Source of the DNA: Aeromonas finlandensis
GTDB taxonomy: Bacteria; Pseudomonadota; Gammaproteobacteria; Enterobacterales; Aeromonadaceae
DNA: 64,000 nucleotides
Direction of reading: 5' to 3'
Assembly: GCF_000764645.1 (NCBI RefSeq)
Contig: NZ_JRGK01000263.1
Location: 1-64,000 of the forward strand
Program-made: the position numbers and the translations under genes
The notes under the pieces: generated by a model
Told to the model about the DNA's origin: nothing
Database searches by the model: none
What the model saw: the letters and a program-made list of their open reading frames with translations, nothing else
In this document: positions 44,790-54,768 of the stretch, one piece after another
How the letters are laid out: every line of letters starts with the position of its first letter
Position numbering within the stretch: the first letter of the stretch is position 1

Positions 44790-45146
44790 TTACTGGAGTA
44801 CCAGTACCATCAGCAGGCCAACGGTGATGGCAGATACCAGGAAGGCAAAGCCATAGAACACGTAGTGGTGCAGCTTGGTGGTGTGGATCCCCAGGTCATG
44901 CAGACCGTGGTAGATACGGTGCATTCCGTGCCAGATTGGCAGGGCGATGATCACCAGCAGGATGCAGGCACCCCACCAGGAGCTGGCGAAGGCGTGAACG
45001 CGATCGTAGCTCATGGTTTCCACGTCCATGATACCCATGGGTACCAGCAGACCGGTGATGAGGACAATGATAGGCAGCAGCATGGCAACGACCATACCGC
45101 CCGCACCAAACAGACCCCAGTAAATTGGCTCGTCAGAACGTCTCAT
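44790..45146 (-). CDS. frdD: Fumarate reductase membrane anchor subunit D
   Basis: A 118-residue membrane anchor with three hydrophobic helices, the last gene of frdABCD. With FrdC it fixes the complex to the inner membrane and forms the menaquinol site. Length and order match E. coli FrdD. Confidence 0.95.
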   Translation of the reverse strand: MRRSDEPIYWGLFGAGGMVVAMLLPIIVLITGLLVPMGIMDVETMSYDRVHAFASSWWGACILLVIIALPIWHGMHRIYHGLHDLGIHTTKLHHYVFYGFAFLVSAITVGLLMVLVLQ

Positions 45147-45156
45147 TGTTTTCTCC

Positions 45157-45555
45157 TCAGGCCACGATGATCAGGACAAGCAGGGAAACCACCGCCAGCG
45201 CCACATATTGGGCGAGTACGATCGGCTTCTCCGGCACCAGCTCTTCACCACGGAACATACGCATGGCTTTCGGCGCCAGGGCGAACCAGGTTTTAGCATG
45301 GAACAGGCACGCCGCCAGGGCGATGACATGGAACAGGATGGCGATCGGGCTTTGCAGGGATTCCAGCCAGCCGTTGAACGCTTCCTGACCCTGAACCAGA
45401 CGCAACAGACCCCACATCAGCACAACGGCGTAGATGGAGACGAAGATACTGGTGCCTTCGCGGATCATGTAACCGGTGTAGAAGGCGTTCTTCAGCCACC
45501 AGTCTTTCTTCATTTCGCGGACGTAAGGTTTACGTTTGCTATCAGTGTTGTTCAT
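45157..45555 (-). CDS. frdC: Fumarate reductase membrane anchor subunit C
   Basis: A 132-residue anchor subunit with three membrane helices. The KPYVREMKKDWWLKNAFYTGYMIREGTS N-terminal region is characteristic of FrdC, and the quinone-binding glutamate lies in YMIREGTS. It lies between frdB and frdD with short gaps. Confidence 0.95.
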   Translation of the reverse strand: MNNTDSKRKPYVREMKKDWWLKNAFYTGYMIREGTSIFVSIYAVVLMWGLLRLVQGQEAFNGWLESLQSPIAILFHVIALAACLFHAKTWFALAPKAMRMFRGEELVPEKPIVLAQYVALAVVSLLVLIIVA

Positions 45556-45571
45556 GGTCTCATTCCTGCTC

Positions 45572-46306
45572 TCAATCTGGCTTGAACATGGCGATCATGT
45601 AGTCCTTGGCGCTCTCGACCTTGCCAAGCTGGATCGCTGCGGCCGGGTCTACGCCTTTCGGGCACACGTCAGAGCAGTAACCCACGAAGGTACAGCCCCA
45701 GACGCCTTCGTCCTGACTGATGATGCGCATACGCTCTTTGGCGCCGGCATCACGGTTGTCGACGTTGTAGCGATAGGCCAGAGCCAGTGCCGCCGGACCG
45801 GTGAACTTCTTGTTGATGCCATACTGCGGGCAGGCTGCGTAGCAGAGGCCACAGTTGATGCACTGGGAGAACTGCTTGTACTTCGCCATATCCGCCGGAG
45901 TCTGGATGTACTCGCCATCACACAGGCTGCGTGGCTCGGACGGAATGATGTACGGCTTGATGCTCTCCAGCTTCTCGATGAAGTCGGACATGTCGACTAC
46001 CAGATCGCGCTCGATCGGGAAGTTGTTGAGCGGCTCGATGGTCATCTTGCCCGGCAGGTAGTCGCGCAGGAACGCCTTGCAACCCAGCTTGGGCACACCG
46101 TTGACCATCATGCCGCAGGAGCCGCAGATTGCCATCCGGCAGGACCAGCGGAAGCTCAGGGTAGAGTCCAGGTGATCCTTGATGTACTGCAGGGCATCCA
46201 GCAGAGACATCTCTCTCTGGTATGGCACCTGGAAGGTTTGCATCCAGGGCTCGTTATCCTGTTCCGGACGGTAGCGCAGGATCTCAATCTCAATCATCTC
46301 AGCCAT
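45572..46306 (-). CDS. frdB: Fumarate reductase iron-sulfur subunit
   Basis: A 244-residue iron-sulfur protein that carries electrons to the flavin subunit. The [2Fe-2S] cysteines are in [10 protein letters not shown]. The [4Fe-4S] and [3Fe-4S] cysteines are in [12 protein letters not shown] and [12 protein letters not shown]. The start is MAEMIEIE at 46306, overlapping the frdA stop by eight bases. Confidence 0.97.
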   Translation of the reverse strand: MAEMIEIEILRYRPEQDNEPWMQTFQVPYQREMSLLDALQYIKDHLDSTLSFRWSCRMAICGSCGMMVNGVPKLGCKAFLRDYLPGKMTIEPLNNFPIERDLVVDMSDFIEKLESIKPYIIPSEPRSLCDGEYIQTPADMAKYKQFSQCINCGLCYAACPQYGINKKFTGPAALALAYRYNVDNRDAGAKERMRIISQDEGVWGCTFVGYCSDVCPKGVDPAAAIQLGKVESAKDYMIAMFKPD

Positions 46307-48083
46307 TCTTCTTAGCCTCGTCTTGTTTCTCACCCTCGGAACCGTACACGCGTTTTGCCGGTTGGGATTTAGTGATCTTCACATCGGAGTAATCGATGGT
46401 CGGGGACTCTTCCGGTGCATAGAAGGAGAGAGTGTGCTTGAGGAAGTTCACGTCATCACGCTCCTCATAACCGTCCAGACGCTGGTGGGAACCGCGGGAC
46501 TCTTTCCGGTTGATGGCGGAGTGCGCCATGGCTTCGGCAACGTCCAGCATGTAACCCAGTTCGATGGCGTACAGCAGATCGGTGTTGAAGACAGAGGACT
46601 TGTCGTTGATTTTGACCTTTTTGTAACGGGCTTTCAGCTCGTTGATCTTGTCGATGGTGCCCTGCATCAGCTCTTCGGTACGGTAGATACCGACACCGGC
46701 TTCCATGGACATGCCCAGCTCATTGCGGATGTCGGCCGGGTTTTCGGTACCGTCGATGTCCATCAGCGAGAGGTGCTGCTTGATGAGCGCCTCGGCTTTG
46801 GCGGCCAGCGCTTCGGTGTTGCCATGCTTCTGAGTCTTGGCAAATTCACCTGCCTGCTCACCTGCCAGCTTGCCGAATACCACGATCTCGGACAGAGAGT
46901 TGGAGCCCAGACGGTTGGCACCGTGCAGACCGACGGAGGCACATTCGCCAGCGGCGTAGAGGCCGGCCAGACGGGTGGCACACTTGTTGTCAGTCTCGAT
47001 ACCACCCATGGTGTAGTGGGCAGTCGGACGTACCGGGATGGGCTCTTTGGCCGGATCCACGTTGACGTAGGCTTTGGCCAGTTCGCAGATGAACGGCAGA
47101 CGCTCTTTCAGGTACTTCTCGCCAAGGTGACGCAGGTCGAGGTGAACTACATCGCCCATCGGGCCCTGAATGACGCGGCCTTTCTGCTGCTCTTGCCAGA
47201 ATGCCTGGGAAACGCGGTCGCGCGGACCCAGTTCCATGTATTTGCTCTTCGGCTGGCCGATCGGGGTTTCCGGGCCCAAGCCGTAGTCTTGCAGGTAGCG
47301 GTAGCCATCCTTGTTCAGCAGGACGCCACCCTCACCACGACAACCTTCGGTCATCAGGATGCCGGTGCCCGGCAGACCGGTCGGGTGATACTGGACGAAC
47401 TCCATATCACGCAGCGGTACGCCGTGACGGTAGGCCAGTGCCATGCCGTCGCCGGTGACAATGCCACCGTTGGTGTTGTAGCGATAGACACGGCCAGCGC
47501 CGCCAGTTGCCACGATCACGGATTTGGCCTGGATGAAGCGGGTGATACCGTTCTGGATGTCGAAGGTCAGTACGCCCTGGACACGGCCGTCGTCCACGAT
47601 CAGATCAAGGCAGAAATGCTCGTCGAAGCGCTTGATGCTCGGGTATTTGACGGAGGTCTGGAACAGGGTGTGCAGAATATGGAAACCGGACTTGTCTGCG
47701 GCGAACCAGGTGCGCGGAACCTTCATGCCACCAAACGGACGTACGTTGGCTTTACCATCCGGCTTGCGGCTCCAGGGGCAACCCCAATGCTCCAGCTGGA
47801 TCATTTCTTTGGTCGCGTTGTTGACGAAGTATTCCACTACGTCCTGCTCACACAGCCAGTCACCACCGGAGACGGTGTCATTGAAGTGGTTTTCGAGGGA
47901 GTCGTCATCACGGACGACACCGGCGGCGCCGCCTTCGGCAGCTACCGTGTGGCTGCGCATCGGGTAAACCTTGGAAATCAGGGCGATGTCCAGGTCTGGC
48001 TGTGATTCGGCTATAGCTATAGCGGCGCGTAAGCCGGTACCGCCAGCACCGATGATGGCCACATCGGTCTTGATAATATCCAC
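46299..48083 (-). CDS. frdA: Fumarate reductase flavoprotein subunit
   Basis: The catalytic subunit that reduces fumarate to succinate in anaerobic respiration. I start it at GTG 48083, five bases after AAGGAGG; this gives 594 residues and aligns with the E. coli N-terminus. The ATG further up would precede the ribosome site. The FAD motif [10 protein letters not shown] is at 12-21, and flavin-linked His45 is in [10 protein letters not shown]. The HPTGLPGTG and [12 protein letters not shown] motifs are intact. A FNR-type box lies 68 bases upstream. Confidence 0.97.
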   Translation of the reverse strand: MDIIKTDVAIIGAGGTGLRAAIAIAESQPDLDIALISKVYPMRSHTVAAEGGAAGVVRDDDSLENHFNDTVSGGDWLCEQDVVEYFVNNATKEMIQLEHWGCPWSRKPDGKANVRPFGGMKVPRTWFAADKSGFHILHTLFQTSVKYPSIKRFDEHFCLDLIVDDGRVQGVLTFDIQNGITRFIQAKSVIVATGGAGRVYRYNTNGGIVTGDGMALAYRHGVPLRDMEFVQYHPTGLPGTGILMTEGCRGEGGVLLNKDGYRYLQDYGLGPETPIGQPKSKYMELGPRDRVSQAFWQEQQKGRVIQGPMGDVVHLDLRHLGEKYLKERLPFICELAKAYVNVDPAKEPIPVRPTAHYTMGGIETDNKCATRLAGLYAAGECASVGLHGANRLGSNSLSEIVVFGKLAGEQAGEFAKTQKHGNTEALAAKAEALIKQHLSLMDIDGTENPADIRNELGMSMEAGVGIYRTEELMQGTIDKINELKARYKKVKINDKSSVFNTDLLYAIELGYMLDVAEAMAHSAINRKESRGSHQRLDGYEERDDVNFLKHTLSFYAPEESPTIDYSDVKITKSQPAKRVYGSEGEKQDEAKKNG

Positions 48084-48144
48084 ATCTGCCTCCTTAGGGA
48101 TAGGTTTGCTGGGCACGATTTTGCTCTATGAAAAAAATTCAGGC

Positions 48145-48158
48145 TTGATGCAAGTCAA
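48145..48158. promoter_or_regulatory. FNR-type box before frdA
   Basis: TTGATGCAAGTCAA matches TTGAT-N4-ATCAA with one mismatch, centred about 68 bases before the frdA start codon. This is consistent with anaerobic activation of frdABCD. Confidence 0.75.
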
Positions 48159-48559
48159 ACTGCTTGGTTTTATTCCATTTTTATTGGTTATTTTTCTATA
48201 AAACACCCAAATCCCTGGATGAAAATGTCGTTATATTCGTCATTTTTTGGTGTTATTGAGCAGTCGAACACCTTGCTGCGAGTACTTTAACGTCTGGATT
48301 GTACGTAGTTTTCTTTCAACAAAATGCGAATCACCTCTCTTTTTAGGTACTCTAGAAAAAAATTTTAAGTTTTTTATTAAATTTTTTTAATGATAATTAT
48401 TGTCGTTTAGTTAGGTTGATGAGAAAAAGTAATTCGAACTCGGTGGTTTTGAGGGGGGCTGTGACTGAAAAATCAGAGCTTGGATGAGGGGGGATAGTGA
48501 GGGCGGGATCCGGGTATTATTAGATTACTCACTGATAATTAAGCGCAATTTAGAAAATT
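48159..48559. other. Gene-free AT-rich stretch between frdA and a chemoreceptor gene
   Basis: Four hundred bases without a credible ORF. The left half is AT-rich with long A and T runs. It holds a Fur-like palindrome at 48391-48405 and ends at a hairpin that also works on the plus strand. A small RNA is possible but not shown. Confidence 0.5.
48391..48405. promoter_or_regulatory. Fur-like palindrome
   Basis: TGATAATTATTGTCG matches the Fur half-site pair TGATAAT-N-ATTATCA at 12 of 14 fixed positions. It lies about 310 bases before frdA and 155 bases before the hairpin at 48560-48582. No annotated gene starts just after it. Confidence 0.4.
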
Positions 48560-48586
48560 AAAGGGGCCTGTACGGCCCCTTTTCTA
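48560..48586. terminator. Terminator after the chemoreceptor gene (usable on both strands)
   Basis: A nine-base stem, AAAGGGGCC with GGCCCCTTT, has a TGTAC loop. T-runs of four follow on both strands. Confidence 0.75.
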
Positions 48587-48592
48587 TCATGT

Positions 48593-50470
48593 TCAAATAC
48601 GGAACATGCCAACCTGATTACTCAGTTCACCCGAAATATTTTTAAGTTGTTCAGAGAGATGGCGTGAACTGTCTGCATCTACAGCCAGCTCGTCTGACAC
48701 ATCTTTCACCGCCTGGATATTGCGGCTGACCTCATCAGTGACGGCCCGCTGCTCTTCAGCCGCACTGGAGATTTGGGTCGCCATATCGGAGATCTGGTTG
48801 ATGGAGGCGGTGATCTGTTCCAGCGCATGGGTGGCGTTGTTGGCATCATCTACGCTGTTTTGGGCCAACAGTTGCCCTTCGTGCATGGTGCTGACTGCCC
48901 CCTGGGTATTGCGCTGCAGGGTTTCGATCATGCTGCGGATCTCGACGGTAGAGCTGTGGGTGCGCTGTGACAAGACGCGCACCTCATCAGCAACTACCGC
49001 AAAACCGCGACCTTGTTCACCGGCTCGTGCAGCCTCAATGGCGGCGTTCAATGCCAGCAGGTTGGTCTGCTCGGCAATCCCCTGAATGGTGGAGAGGATG
49101 GTGTTGATCTCCTGCGCGTTTTTCTCCAGTTCCTGAATGATGTTGGACGCCTGTTCTACCTGGGTGGCCAGATCGGTGATGGAGCGCTGGTTACGGGCAA
49201 TGACCTGTTTGCCATGTTCGCAACTGCTGCTGGAGGAGCGGGCTGCGTCTGCCGTCTGCTCGGCATTGCTAGCGACCTCTACCGCAGTGGCTGACATCTC
49301 ATGCACCGCAGTGGCGATCTGGGAGATTTCGTTTTGCTGGCGTGCCAGCCCCTGATTGGCCTTTTCCGCCATGCTGTGGGAGGACTTGGCCTGCTGGTTC
49401 AATTGTCCGGAGGAGTTGGAGATATCCTGTACCATCACATGGATCCGGTCTATGAAGGTATTGACGTGTTTGGCAACGATGCCCACCTCATCTTCCCGTT
49501 CGATCTTGATGCGACGGGTCAGATCGCCGTTACCCCGCGACAAATCGGCAATCGCCTCACCCAGCACTTTCAGCGGAGCGAGGGAGCCATTGATGGCAAC
49601 GTAAGAGAAACCAGCCACGATAAGAATGGTGATCAGTCCCTGGATCAGGGCGGAGGTCACCATACGTTGCACTGATTGATAGGCAGTATCGGCGTCTACC
49701 ATCATGCCGTAATACCAGTTGGTATTGGGGATCTGGTTGAAGTCATACACCATATTTTTGCCGCTGATAATCAGTTCGTTGATCTGGCCGTCATGGGCGA
49801 CTTTATCGATGTAGGAGGCGTTCATTTCCGGGGCCAACTGAGTGGTTGGCTTGAGAGACAAAGAGGCATCCGGGTGGGCGATGATCGTACCGTTGCTGTC
49901 AACCAGTATGGCGTAGGTGCCTTCGGTGGTGGTCGACAGAATATCTGTGATAAGGGCGCTAATCGATACGTCACCGGCGATGATGCCCTGGGTATTGCCG
50001 CGCTGGAACGGCTCGGCAATGGTGACGATCAGCTGACCGGTGCTGATATCAGCGTAAGGGGCGGTGACAACCATTTTGCCAGCAGCCATGGCATCTTTGT
50101 ACCAGGGCCGCTGACGCGGGTCATAACCGGCAGGCAGGTCAGTGGGTTTGCTCTGGAGCATTTTGCCATCAGTTGTGCCGGCATAGACCAGATCGAACCC
50201 CCCTGAATTCATGGACTGAGCCAGGGCGCTGATGGGTTCTGGTTCTTTGGCAAAGGCCTCCTTGGTGGAGGATATAATGCTCATCCGGGCATCGAGCCAG
50301 CGGGAGATCCCCTTGACGTTAGCCATGGAGCTTTCATCAATACTGTTCCATACCAATCGCTCGGTTTCGCTGCGAAGCTGCGAGGTGTTGTACCAGACCT
50401 GCAAGCCGGTAATAACCATGATGATTATTCCGATGGCTAGGGCAAGCTTGTTTTTAATGGATAGGTTCAT
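48593..50470 (-). CDS. Methyl-accepting chemotaxis protein, dCache type
   Basis: A 625-residue chemoreceptor. Helix 1 is at about 8-30, and a periplasmic double Cache sensor at about 35-275 includes the [12 protein letters not shown] and ITIAEPF-like segments. Helix 2 is at about 280-300. A HAMP region and a signalling domain follow, with the conserved hairpin tip [23 protein letters not shown]-type sequence near 455-480. dCache receptors typically bind amino acids, amines or organic acids. The ligand here is unknown. Confidence 0.95.
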   Translation of the reverse strand: MNLSIKNKLALAIGIIIMVITGLQVWYNTSQLRSETERLVWNSIDESSMANVKGISRWLDARMSIISSTKEAFAKEPEPISALAQSMNSGGFDLVYAGTTDGKMLQSKPTDLPAGYDPRQRPWYKDAMAAGKMVVTAPYADISTGQLIVTIAEPFQRGNTQGIIAGDVSISALITDILSTTTEGTYAILVDSNGTIIAHPDASLSLKPTTQLAPEMNASYIDKVAHDGQINELIISGKNMVYDFNQIPNTNWYYGMMVDADTAYQSVQRMVTSALIQGLITILIVAGFSYVAINGSLAPLKVLGEAIADLSRGNGDLTRRIKIEREDEVGIVAKHVNTFIDRIHVMVQDISNSSGQLNQQAKSSHSMAEKANQGLARQQNEISQIATAVHEMSATAVEVASNAEQTADAARSSSSSCEHGKQVIARNQRSITDLATQVEQASNIIQELEKNAQEINTILSTIQGIAEQTNLLALNAAIEAARAGEQGRGFAVVADEVRVLSQRTHSSTVEIRSMIETLQRNTQGAVSTMHEGQLLAQNSVDDANNATHALEQITASINQISDMATQISSAAEEQRAVTDEVSRNIQAVKDVSDELAVDADSSRHLSEQLKNISGELSNQVGMFRI

Positions 50471-50623
50471 AGTTACATCCTTGTGAGCGTCAGTCTGAAG
50501 TGTGTGGAATCTAGTTATTGTTATGAGCCTGTTCTTATCGGCTGAAGTTGAACTCTTTGTATCCCGGTCAGCTATTTAAAGTTAGTGCCTAAATCAGTGG
50601 TTATCCATACGCGTATCGCGCCC

Positions 50624-51307
50624 TTATGGCACCAGAAAACGATCTGGCCGATTGGTGAAGATGCCATCGACTCCTATGCTTTTCAGCATGTCACAATCCT
50701 CTTGATAATCAACGGTATAAACCAACACTTTGAGCCCACGGCTATGGGCATCTGCAACCAGCGACTGATCTACAAAATCCACGTCGCAATTAAGTGACCA
50801 GGCCCCCAGCTCTTCGGCAAACTGTGTCAGTGTGAGCGGCAGGTTGGCGGTGAGGGCGCCGAGCCGGATATCGGGTCGCAAGGCGGCAAATCGGGCCAGC
50901 TCCGGGTGATGGAAGGAGGAGACCAGCCATTGGCTGGCGGTAAAGCCGAGTTCCGCCTCTGCTCGCCTGGTTAGGGCTGCGACAGCCTCTGCCGTATCCG
51001 CACCCTTGAGCTCGATATGCAGCTCGCAGCGTCCGGCGATGATCTCCATCACCTGCCACAGGGTCGGGATCACCTCACCCTCACCGGCATCGAGTTGCTC
51101 CAGATAGGAGCGGGATTGCTCGGTCAGCACCCCCTTGCCGTTGGTGCAGCGCTCCAGTCGCCGGTCGTGGAAGACCCACAACTCGCCATCGGCCGCCTGT
51201 ACGTCGATCTCGATGGCTTCAGCGCCCAGCTCCAGCGCCTTGGCCATCGCCTTGAGGGTGTTCTCCGGCGCCAGACCGCTGGCGCCTCGGTGGGCAATAA
51301 TCTGCAT
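50624..51307 (-). CDS. ugpQ: Glycerophosphodiester phosphodiesterase
   Basis: A 227-residue cytosolic GDPD-family enzyme (UgpQ-like, no signal peptide) that hydrolyses glycerophosphodiesters to glycerol-3-phosphate and alcohol. The catalytic residues are in IIAHRGASGLAPENT (His/Arg/Glu) and EIDVQ (Glu/Asp), with the later HDRRLERCTNG motif. It follows mscM by 24 bases and may be co-transcribed with it. Confidence 0.94.
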   Translation of the reverse strand: MQIIAHRGASGLAPENTLKAMAKALELGAEAIEIDVQAADGELWVFHDRRLERCTNGKGVLTEQSRSYLEQLDAGEGEVIPTLWQVMEIIAGRCELHIELKGADTAEAVAALTRRAEAELGFTASQWLVSSFHHPELARFAALRPDIRLGALTANLPLTLTQFAEELGAWSLNCDVDFVDQSLVADAHSRGLKVLVYTVDYQEDCDMLKSIGVDGIFTNRPDRFLVP

Positions 51308-51331
51308 GCTCTGCTCCTTTTACCTCGCGGG

Positions 51332-54300
51332 TCAGCCCCGGCTCAGGTGAATGTCGATCTGTTGATGGGGCAAGGGGAGTCCCTGCTGCTGCATCTTCTC
51401 CAGCACCAGCGAGTGAACCTCGTGGGTGATGGGCATCCGATGATCCATGTTGTTGACGTAGAGGCGGATCTCGTAGATCAGCGCCGAGTCGGTGAATTCG
51501 ATCAGGAAGACCTCGGGGGTCGGTGTCTCCAGCACCAGCGTCGAGGCCTGTATTGATTCTTCCAGAATGCGCTGTACCAGTTTCGGATCCCGGGTCAGCC
51601 CGATCCGGATCCGCAGTTTGACCCGGGTGATGGCGTCGGAGAGCGACCAGTTGATGAACTGCTCGGTGATGAAGGCCTTGTTGGGCACGATGATCTCCTT
51701 GCGATCCCAATCCACTATAGTGGTCGCCCGGGTTTTGATCTTGGTGACGGTACCGGTGAGATCGCGGATGGTGACGGTATCACCGAGCCGGATCGGCTTT
51801 TCAAACAGGATGATGAGGCCAGAGACAAAGTTGGCGAAGATCTCCTGCAGGCCGAAACCCAGACCCACCGAGAGGGCGGCGACCAGCCACTGGGTCTTCG
51901 ACCAGTCGATACCGAGCATGGAGAATCCGGTGAGGGCGCCGATCAGGATCACCATATACTTGCTGGTGGTGGTGAGGGCAAAGCCGGTTCCGGGGGAGAG
52001 GCTCAGGTGCTGCAGCAGGGTCAGCTCCATCAGCCCCGGCAGATTGCGGGCAGTCACCACGGTTAGAATGAAGACGAAGGCGGTCAGCATCAGATCCTGC
52101 AAGGTGATGGCCGAGAGCTGCTCGATGCCGCCAATTTTGCTGCTTACCTGCCACACCTCGATATTGCTGAGGAAGCTGAAGGCGGAGTTGAGATCCGACC
52201 ATTGCACCACCACCAGCATGGTGAAGCCCAGCATCAACAGGGTGCGCACCAGTCCCAGCGACTGGGCGCTGATGGTATCGAGATCCAGCTCGTTCTCTTC
52301 CACCACATCGGGGATCTCCGAACTCAGCTCCTCCTGATTGTCGTCACGCCCGCGCTGGGCCAGGATCTCGGCCCGCTTGCTCTTGGCGCGCTCGAAGGCG
52401 AGGCGGCGGCGCTGGATCAGCATCCAGCGTCTGGCCAGATAGTAGACCAGCAGGCAACCCAGCCCCACCAACAGGCTCAGCTCCAGCTGGCGCAGCAGGG
52501 TGCGCGAGGTATAGAAGTAGCCAAACAGGGCGCCGATCACCGCCAGCAGCGGCGCCAGCATCAGGCTGTTCCAGATGAAGTGGTGTAGCAGATGAGGCTT
52601 GGTCATGTCGGTCTGGCCCCAGGTGAGCGGCAGCCGCTCCCGGTTGAGGCGGGCGAAGAAGAGTAGCAGCCAGAGTGCGCCGATCATGAAGGCCATCCGG
52701 CCGAGGGAGTCGTAGAAGGCGTGCTCCTGATAGCTGTTGGCCATCCCCTGCACGAAGAAACTCGGGATCAGCACCAGCAGCAGGGTACGAAACTGGCCCC
52801 ACACCTTTTGCACCTGTTCGCGAGGCCAGCGGAAGTGGTGGATCAGGATCCCCCGCTCCAGCGTCAGATGGCGGGCCATCACCAGCGCCAGCAGCAGAAA
52901 CCAGATCTCGCCAAGGCCGCGCGCCACCGCCACCGCAAACGGGTATTGCCAGGCCCCTTCAAGCAGGCCGCGCACCATCAGCACCATGGCGGGAAGCGGT
53001 AGCGCGGCGAGCAGGGAGCGCAGCAGCAGACGACTGGTGAGGCTGAATTTGTCCTGGGTTACCTTGCCGACCCGCGGCGCGATATGGTCGCAGTATTGGT
53101 TCAGGTGACGGGCCAGTTTGAACCAGCTCCAGGCCAGTACCAGCAGACCAATGCCGGCCAGGGTAAGACTCAGCGGGCTGTTTTCGGCGATGGCATAGGG
53201 CAGTTGCAGCCAGTTGTCCGGGTTGAAGGCCAGGGTCAGTGCGGCGGGAATGCCGAGCATCACCTGTGGCGTAAAGGGGCGCACATCTGGCATCCAGAAC
53301 AGATGGCTGGCGCTTATTTCGCGGATCTCGTCGATCTTGCTGTTCTGGCGGCTGTAGAGCAGCTTGAGACGGGTCTGCTCTTGAATGAGGGTGTCGGAGG
53401 CATCGTTGAGCCGAGTCAGCAGTTGGCGACGGGCTTTGAGCAGGTTGTCGAGTACCGCTTGTTGCGGTCGATCCAGCGTCACCTCTTCTTCGGCTATCAG
53501 CTTGTCGCGCAGCTGACGGGTATCCTTGAGCCCATCCTGCTCGCTCTCGTACTGGTACTTGGCCATGCGGGCGTTGACGATGGCGGACTCCAGCTTGTCG
53601 AGGGGAAAGTAGGCGGGCAGATCGGAGAGTTTGCTGCGTAAGTTCTCGCCGTAGGCATTACTGATCTGCAGCCACTCCAGCTGCTCGCGCACCGAGTTGA
53701 CCAGCTCATTCAGTTCAAACAGATTCTTGTCGACGCTGCGCTGCTCATCCTGCACCCGTTCAATCTGATCCTCCAGCGTGCCGAGCTGGATGGAGAGCGC
53801 CTGATTCTGCTGTTGCTGCTCCAGCAGCAGCGGCATGTCGGTGGTGAGCTGTTTGCGCAGCCGCTCGCTCTCCTCCAGCGCCTGCTCGGTCTTCTCCCGC
53901 CGCAGCTGGTTCTGCTGGGTCAGCAGGCTGGCTTGCCACTCATCCTCGTCGGCGATGGCGAGATTGAGCTCCTGCAGTTTCAGCTTGCCGAGATCGTTGC
54001 GCTGTTGGGCGGAGAGCTGCTCCAGCTCCAGCATCTGGATCCGGTCAGAGAGACTCTGCTCCTTCATTCTGGTCAGCAGCAGCTGGGCTTCCTGCAGGCG
54101 ATCCGATTCGCTGCTGAAGCTCAGTCGCTCCAGCTGGCTGCGGGTCAGTTGCAGCTGTTTGCGCAGATCGTCCACCCGCTGGTGATACTCCTGACCGGTA
54201 CTCTCCAATTGGTTGAGACTGTCCATCACCCCCTGCCGCTCCTTGCGCAGGTTGAGCTGGCGGTTGCTACTCAGGCCAATGGCCTGGCGCAACGCCTCCT

Positions 54301-54613
54301 CCTTGAGACTCGCCAGCGGCGGGCGAGCGGCGGGTTGATAGTTGTGCAGGCTATCCTTGAGGCGCGCCGACTCCTTGGGGTAGTCGATGAGGATTTGCTG
54401 ATAGGCTTTGCTCTGCTCCCGATAGCGCTCGGCCTCTCTGGCAAATTGCAGGGCCTGCTGGTAGCTCTCCCGCAGCTTCTGGTTTTCCGGTGTGTCGCTC
54501 TTGGGCACGCTCTGCAGCAGGGATTCAGCCTGGGCAATGGCATCGTCGGCGCGCACTGTGGGCGGCAACAGCATAAGGGAGAGCAGCAAGAGGGTGAGCA
54601 GGCGTTGCAACAT
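51332..54613 (-). CDS. mscM: Large mechanosensitive channel MscM (YjeP type)
   Basis: A 1093-residue MscS-superfamily channel, close to the 1107 residues of E. coli YjeP/MscM. A signal peptide and a long periplasmic coiled-coil region (about 25-430) come first. A multi-helix membrane part follows, with RRWMLIQRRRLAF and KVGKVTQD as family landmarks. The C-terminal MscS domain (about 880-1090) has the pore helix region GLQEIFANFVSGLIILFEKP and the GTVTKIKTRATTI beta domain. It opens under membrane tension to release solutes. The similarity favours MscM over MscK. Confidence 0.93.
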   Translation of the reverse strand: MLQRLLTLLLLSLMLLPPTVRADDAIAQAESLLQSVPKSDTPENQKLRESYQQALQFAREAERYREQSKAYQQILIDYPKESARLKDSLHNYQPAARPPLASLKEEALRQAIGLSSNRQLNLRKERQGVMDSLNQLESTGQEYHQRVDDLRKQLQLTRSQLERLSFSSESDRLQEAQLLLTRMKEQSLSDRIQMLELEQLSAQQRNDLGKLKLQELNLAIADEDEWQASLLTQQNQLRREKTEQALEESERLRKQLTTDMPLLLEQQQQNQALSIQLGTLEDQIERVQDEQRSVDKNLFELNELVNSVREQLEWLQISNAYGENLRSKLSDLPAYFPLDKLESAIVNARMAKYQYESEQDGLKDTRQLRDKLIAEEEVTLDRPQQAVLDNLLKARRQLLTRLNDASDTLIQEQTRLKLLYSRQNSKIDEIREISASHLFWMPDVRPFTPQVMLGIPAALTLAFNPDNWLQLPYAIAENSPLSLTLAGIGLLVLAWSWFKLARHLNQYCDHIAPRVGKVTQDKFSLTSRLLLRSLLAALPLPAMVLMVRGLLEGAWQYPFAVAVARGLGEIWFLLLALVMARHLTLERGILIHHFRWPREQVQKVWGQFRTLLLVLIPSFFVQGMANSYQEHAFYDSLGRMAFMIGALWLLLFFARLNRERLPLTWGQTDMTKPHLLHHFIWNSLMLAPLLAVIGALFGYFYTSRTLLRQLELSLLVGLGCLLVYYLARRWMLIQRRRLAFERAKSKRAEILAQRGRDDNQEELSSEIPDVVEENELDLDTISAQSLGLVRTLLMLGFTMLVVVQWSDLNSAFSFLSNIEVWQVSSKIGGIEQLSAITLQDLMLTAFVFILTVVTARNLPGLMELTLLQHLSLSPGTGFALTTTSKYMVILIGALTGFSMLGIDWSKTQWLVAALSVGLGFGLQEIFANFVSGLIILFEKPIRLGDTVTIRDLTGTVTKIKTRATTIVDWDRKEIIVPNKAFITEQFINWSLSDAITRVKLRIRIGLTRDPKLVQRILEESIQASTLVLETPTPEVFLIEFTDSALIYEIRLYVNNMDHRMPITHEVHSLVLEKMQQQGLPLPHQQIDIHLSRG

Positions 54614-54768
54614 GAGGCTCGTTTCCGTTCAGAAGAGGTGGCCCTAGCCTAAAACAGGGCAGGGAGGCGGGTAAAGAAGTCTATATTAATGATTCATAAC
54701 ACAAATAGCAGGAAGTCGGGCTGCCGTTTCGTTATGATCCCGGCCGCACTCTCTCCACCGAGTCGAAT

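Noticed and set aside
46323-48005. Long plus-strand ORF opposite frdA
   Set aside because: It is a shadow of frdA, which is confirmed by the His45 flavin motif. The antisense translation resembles no family.
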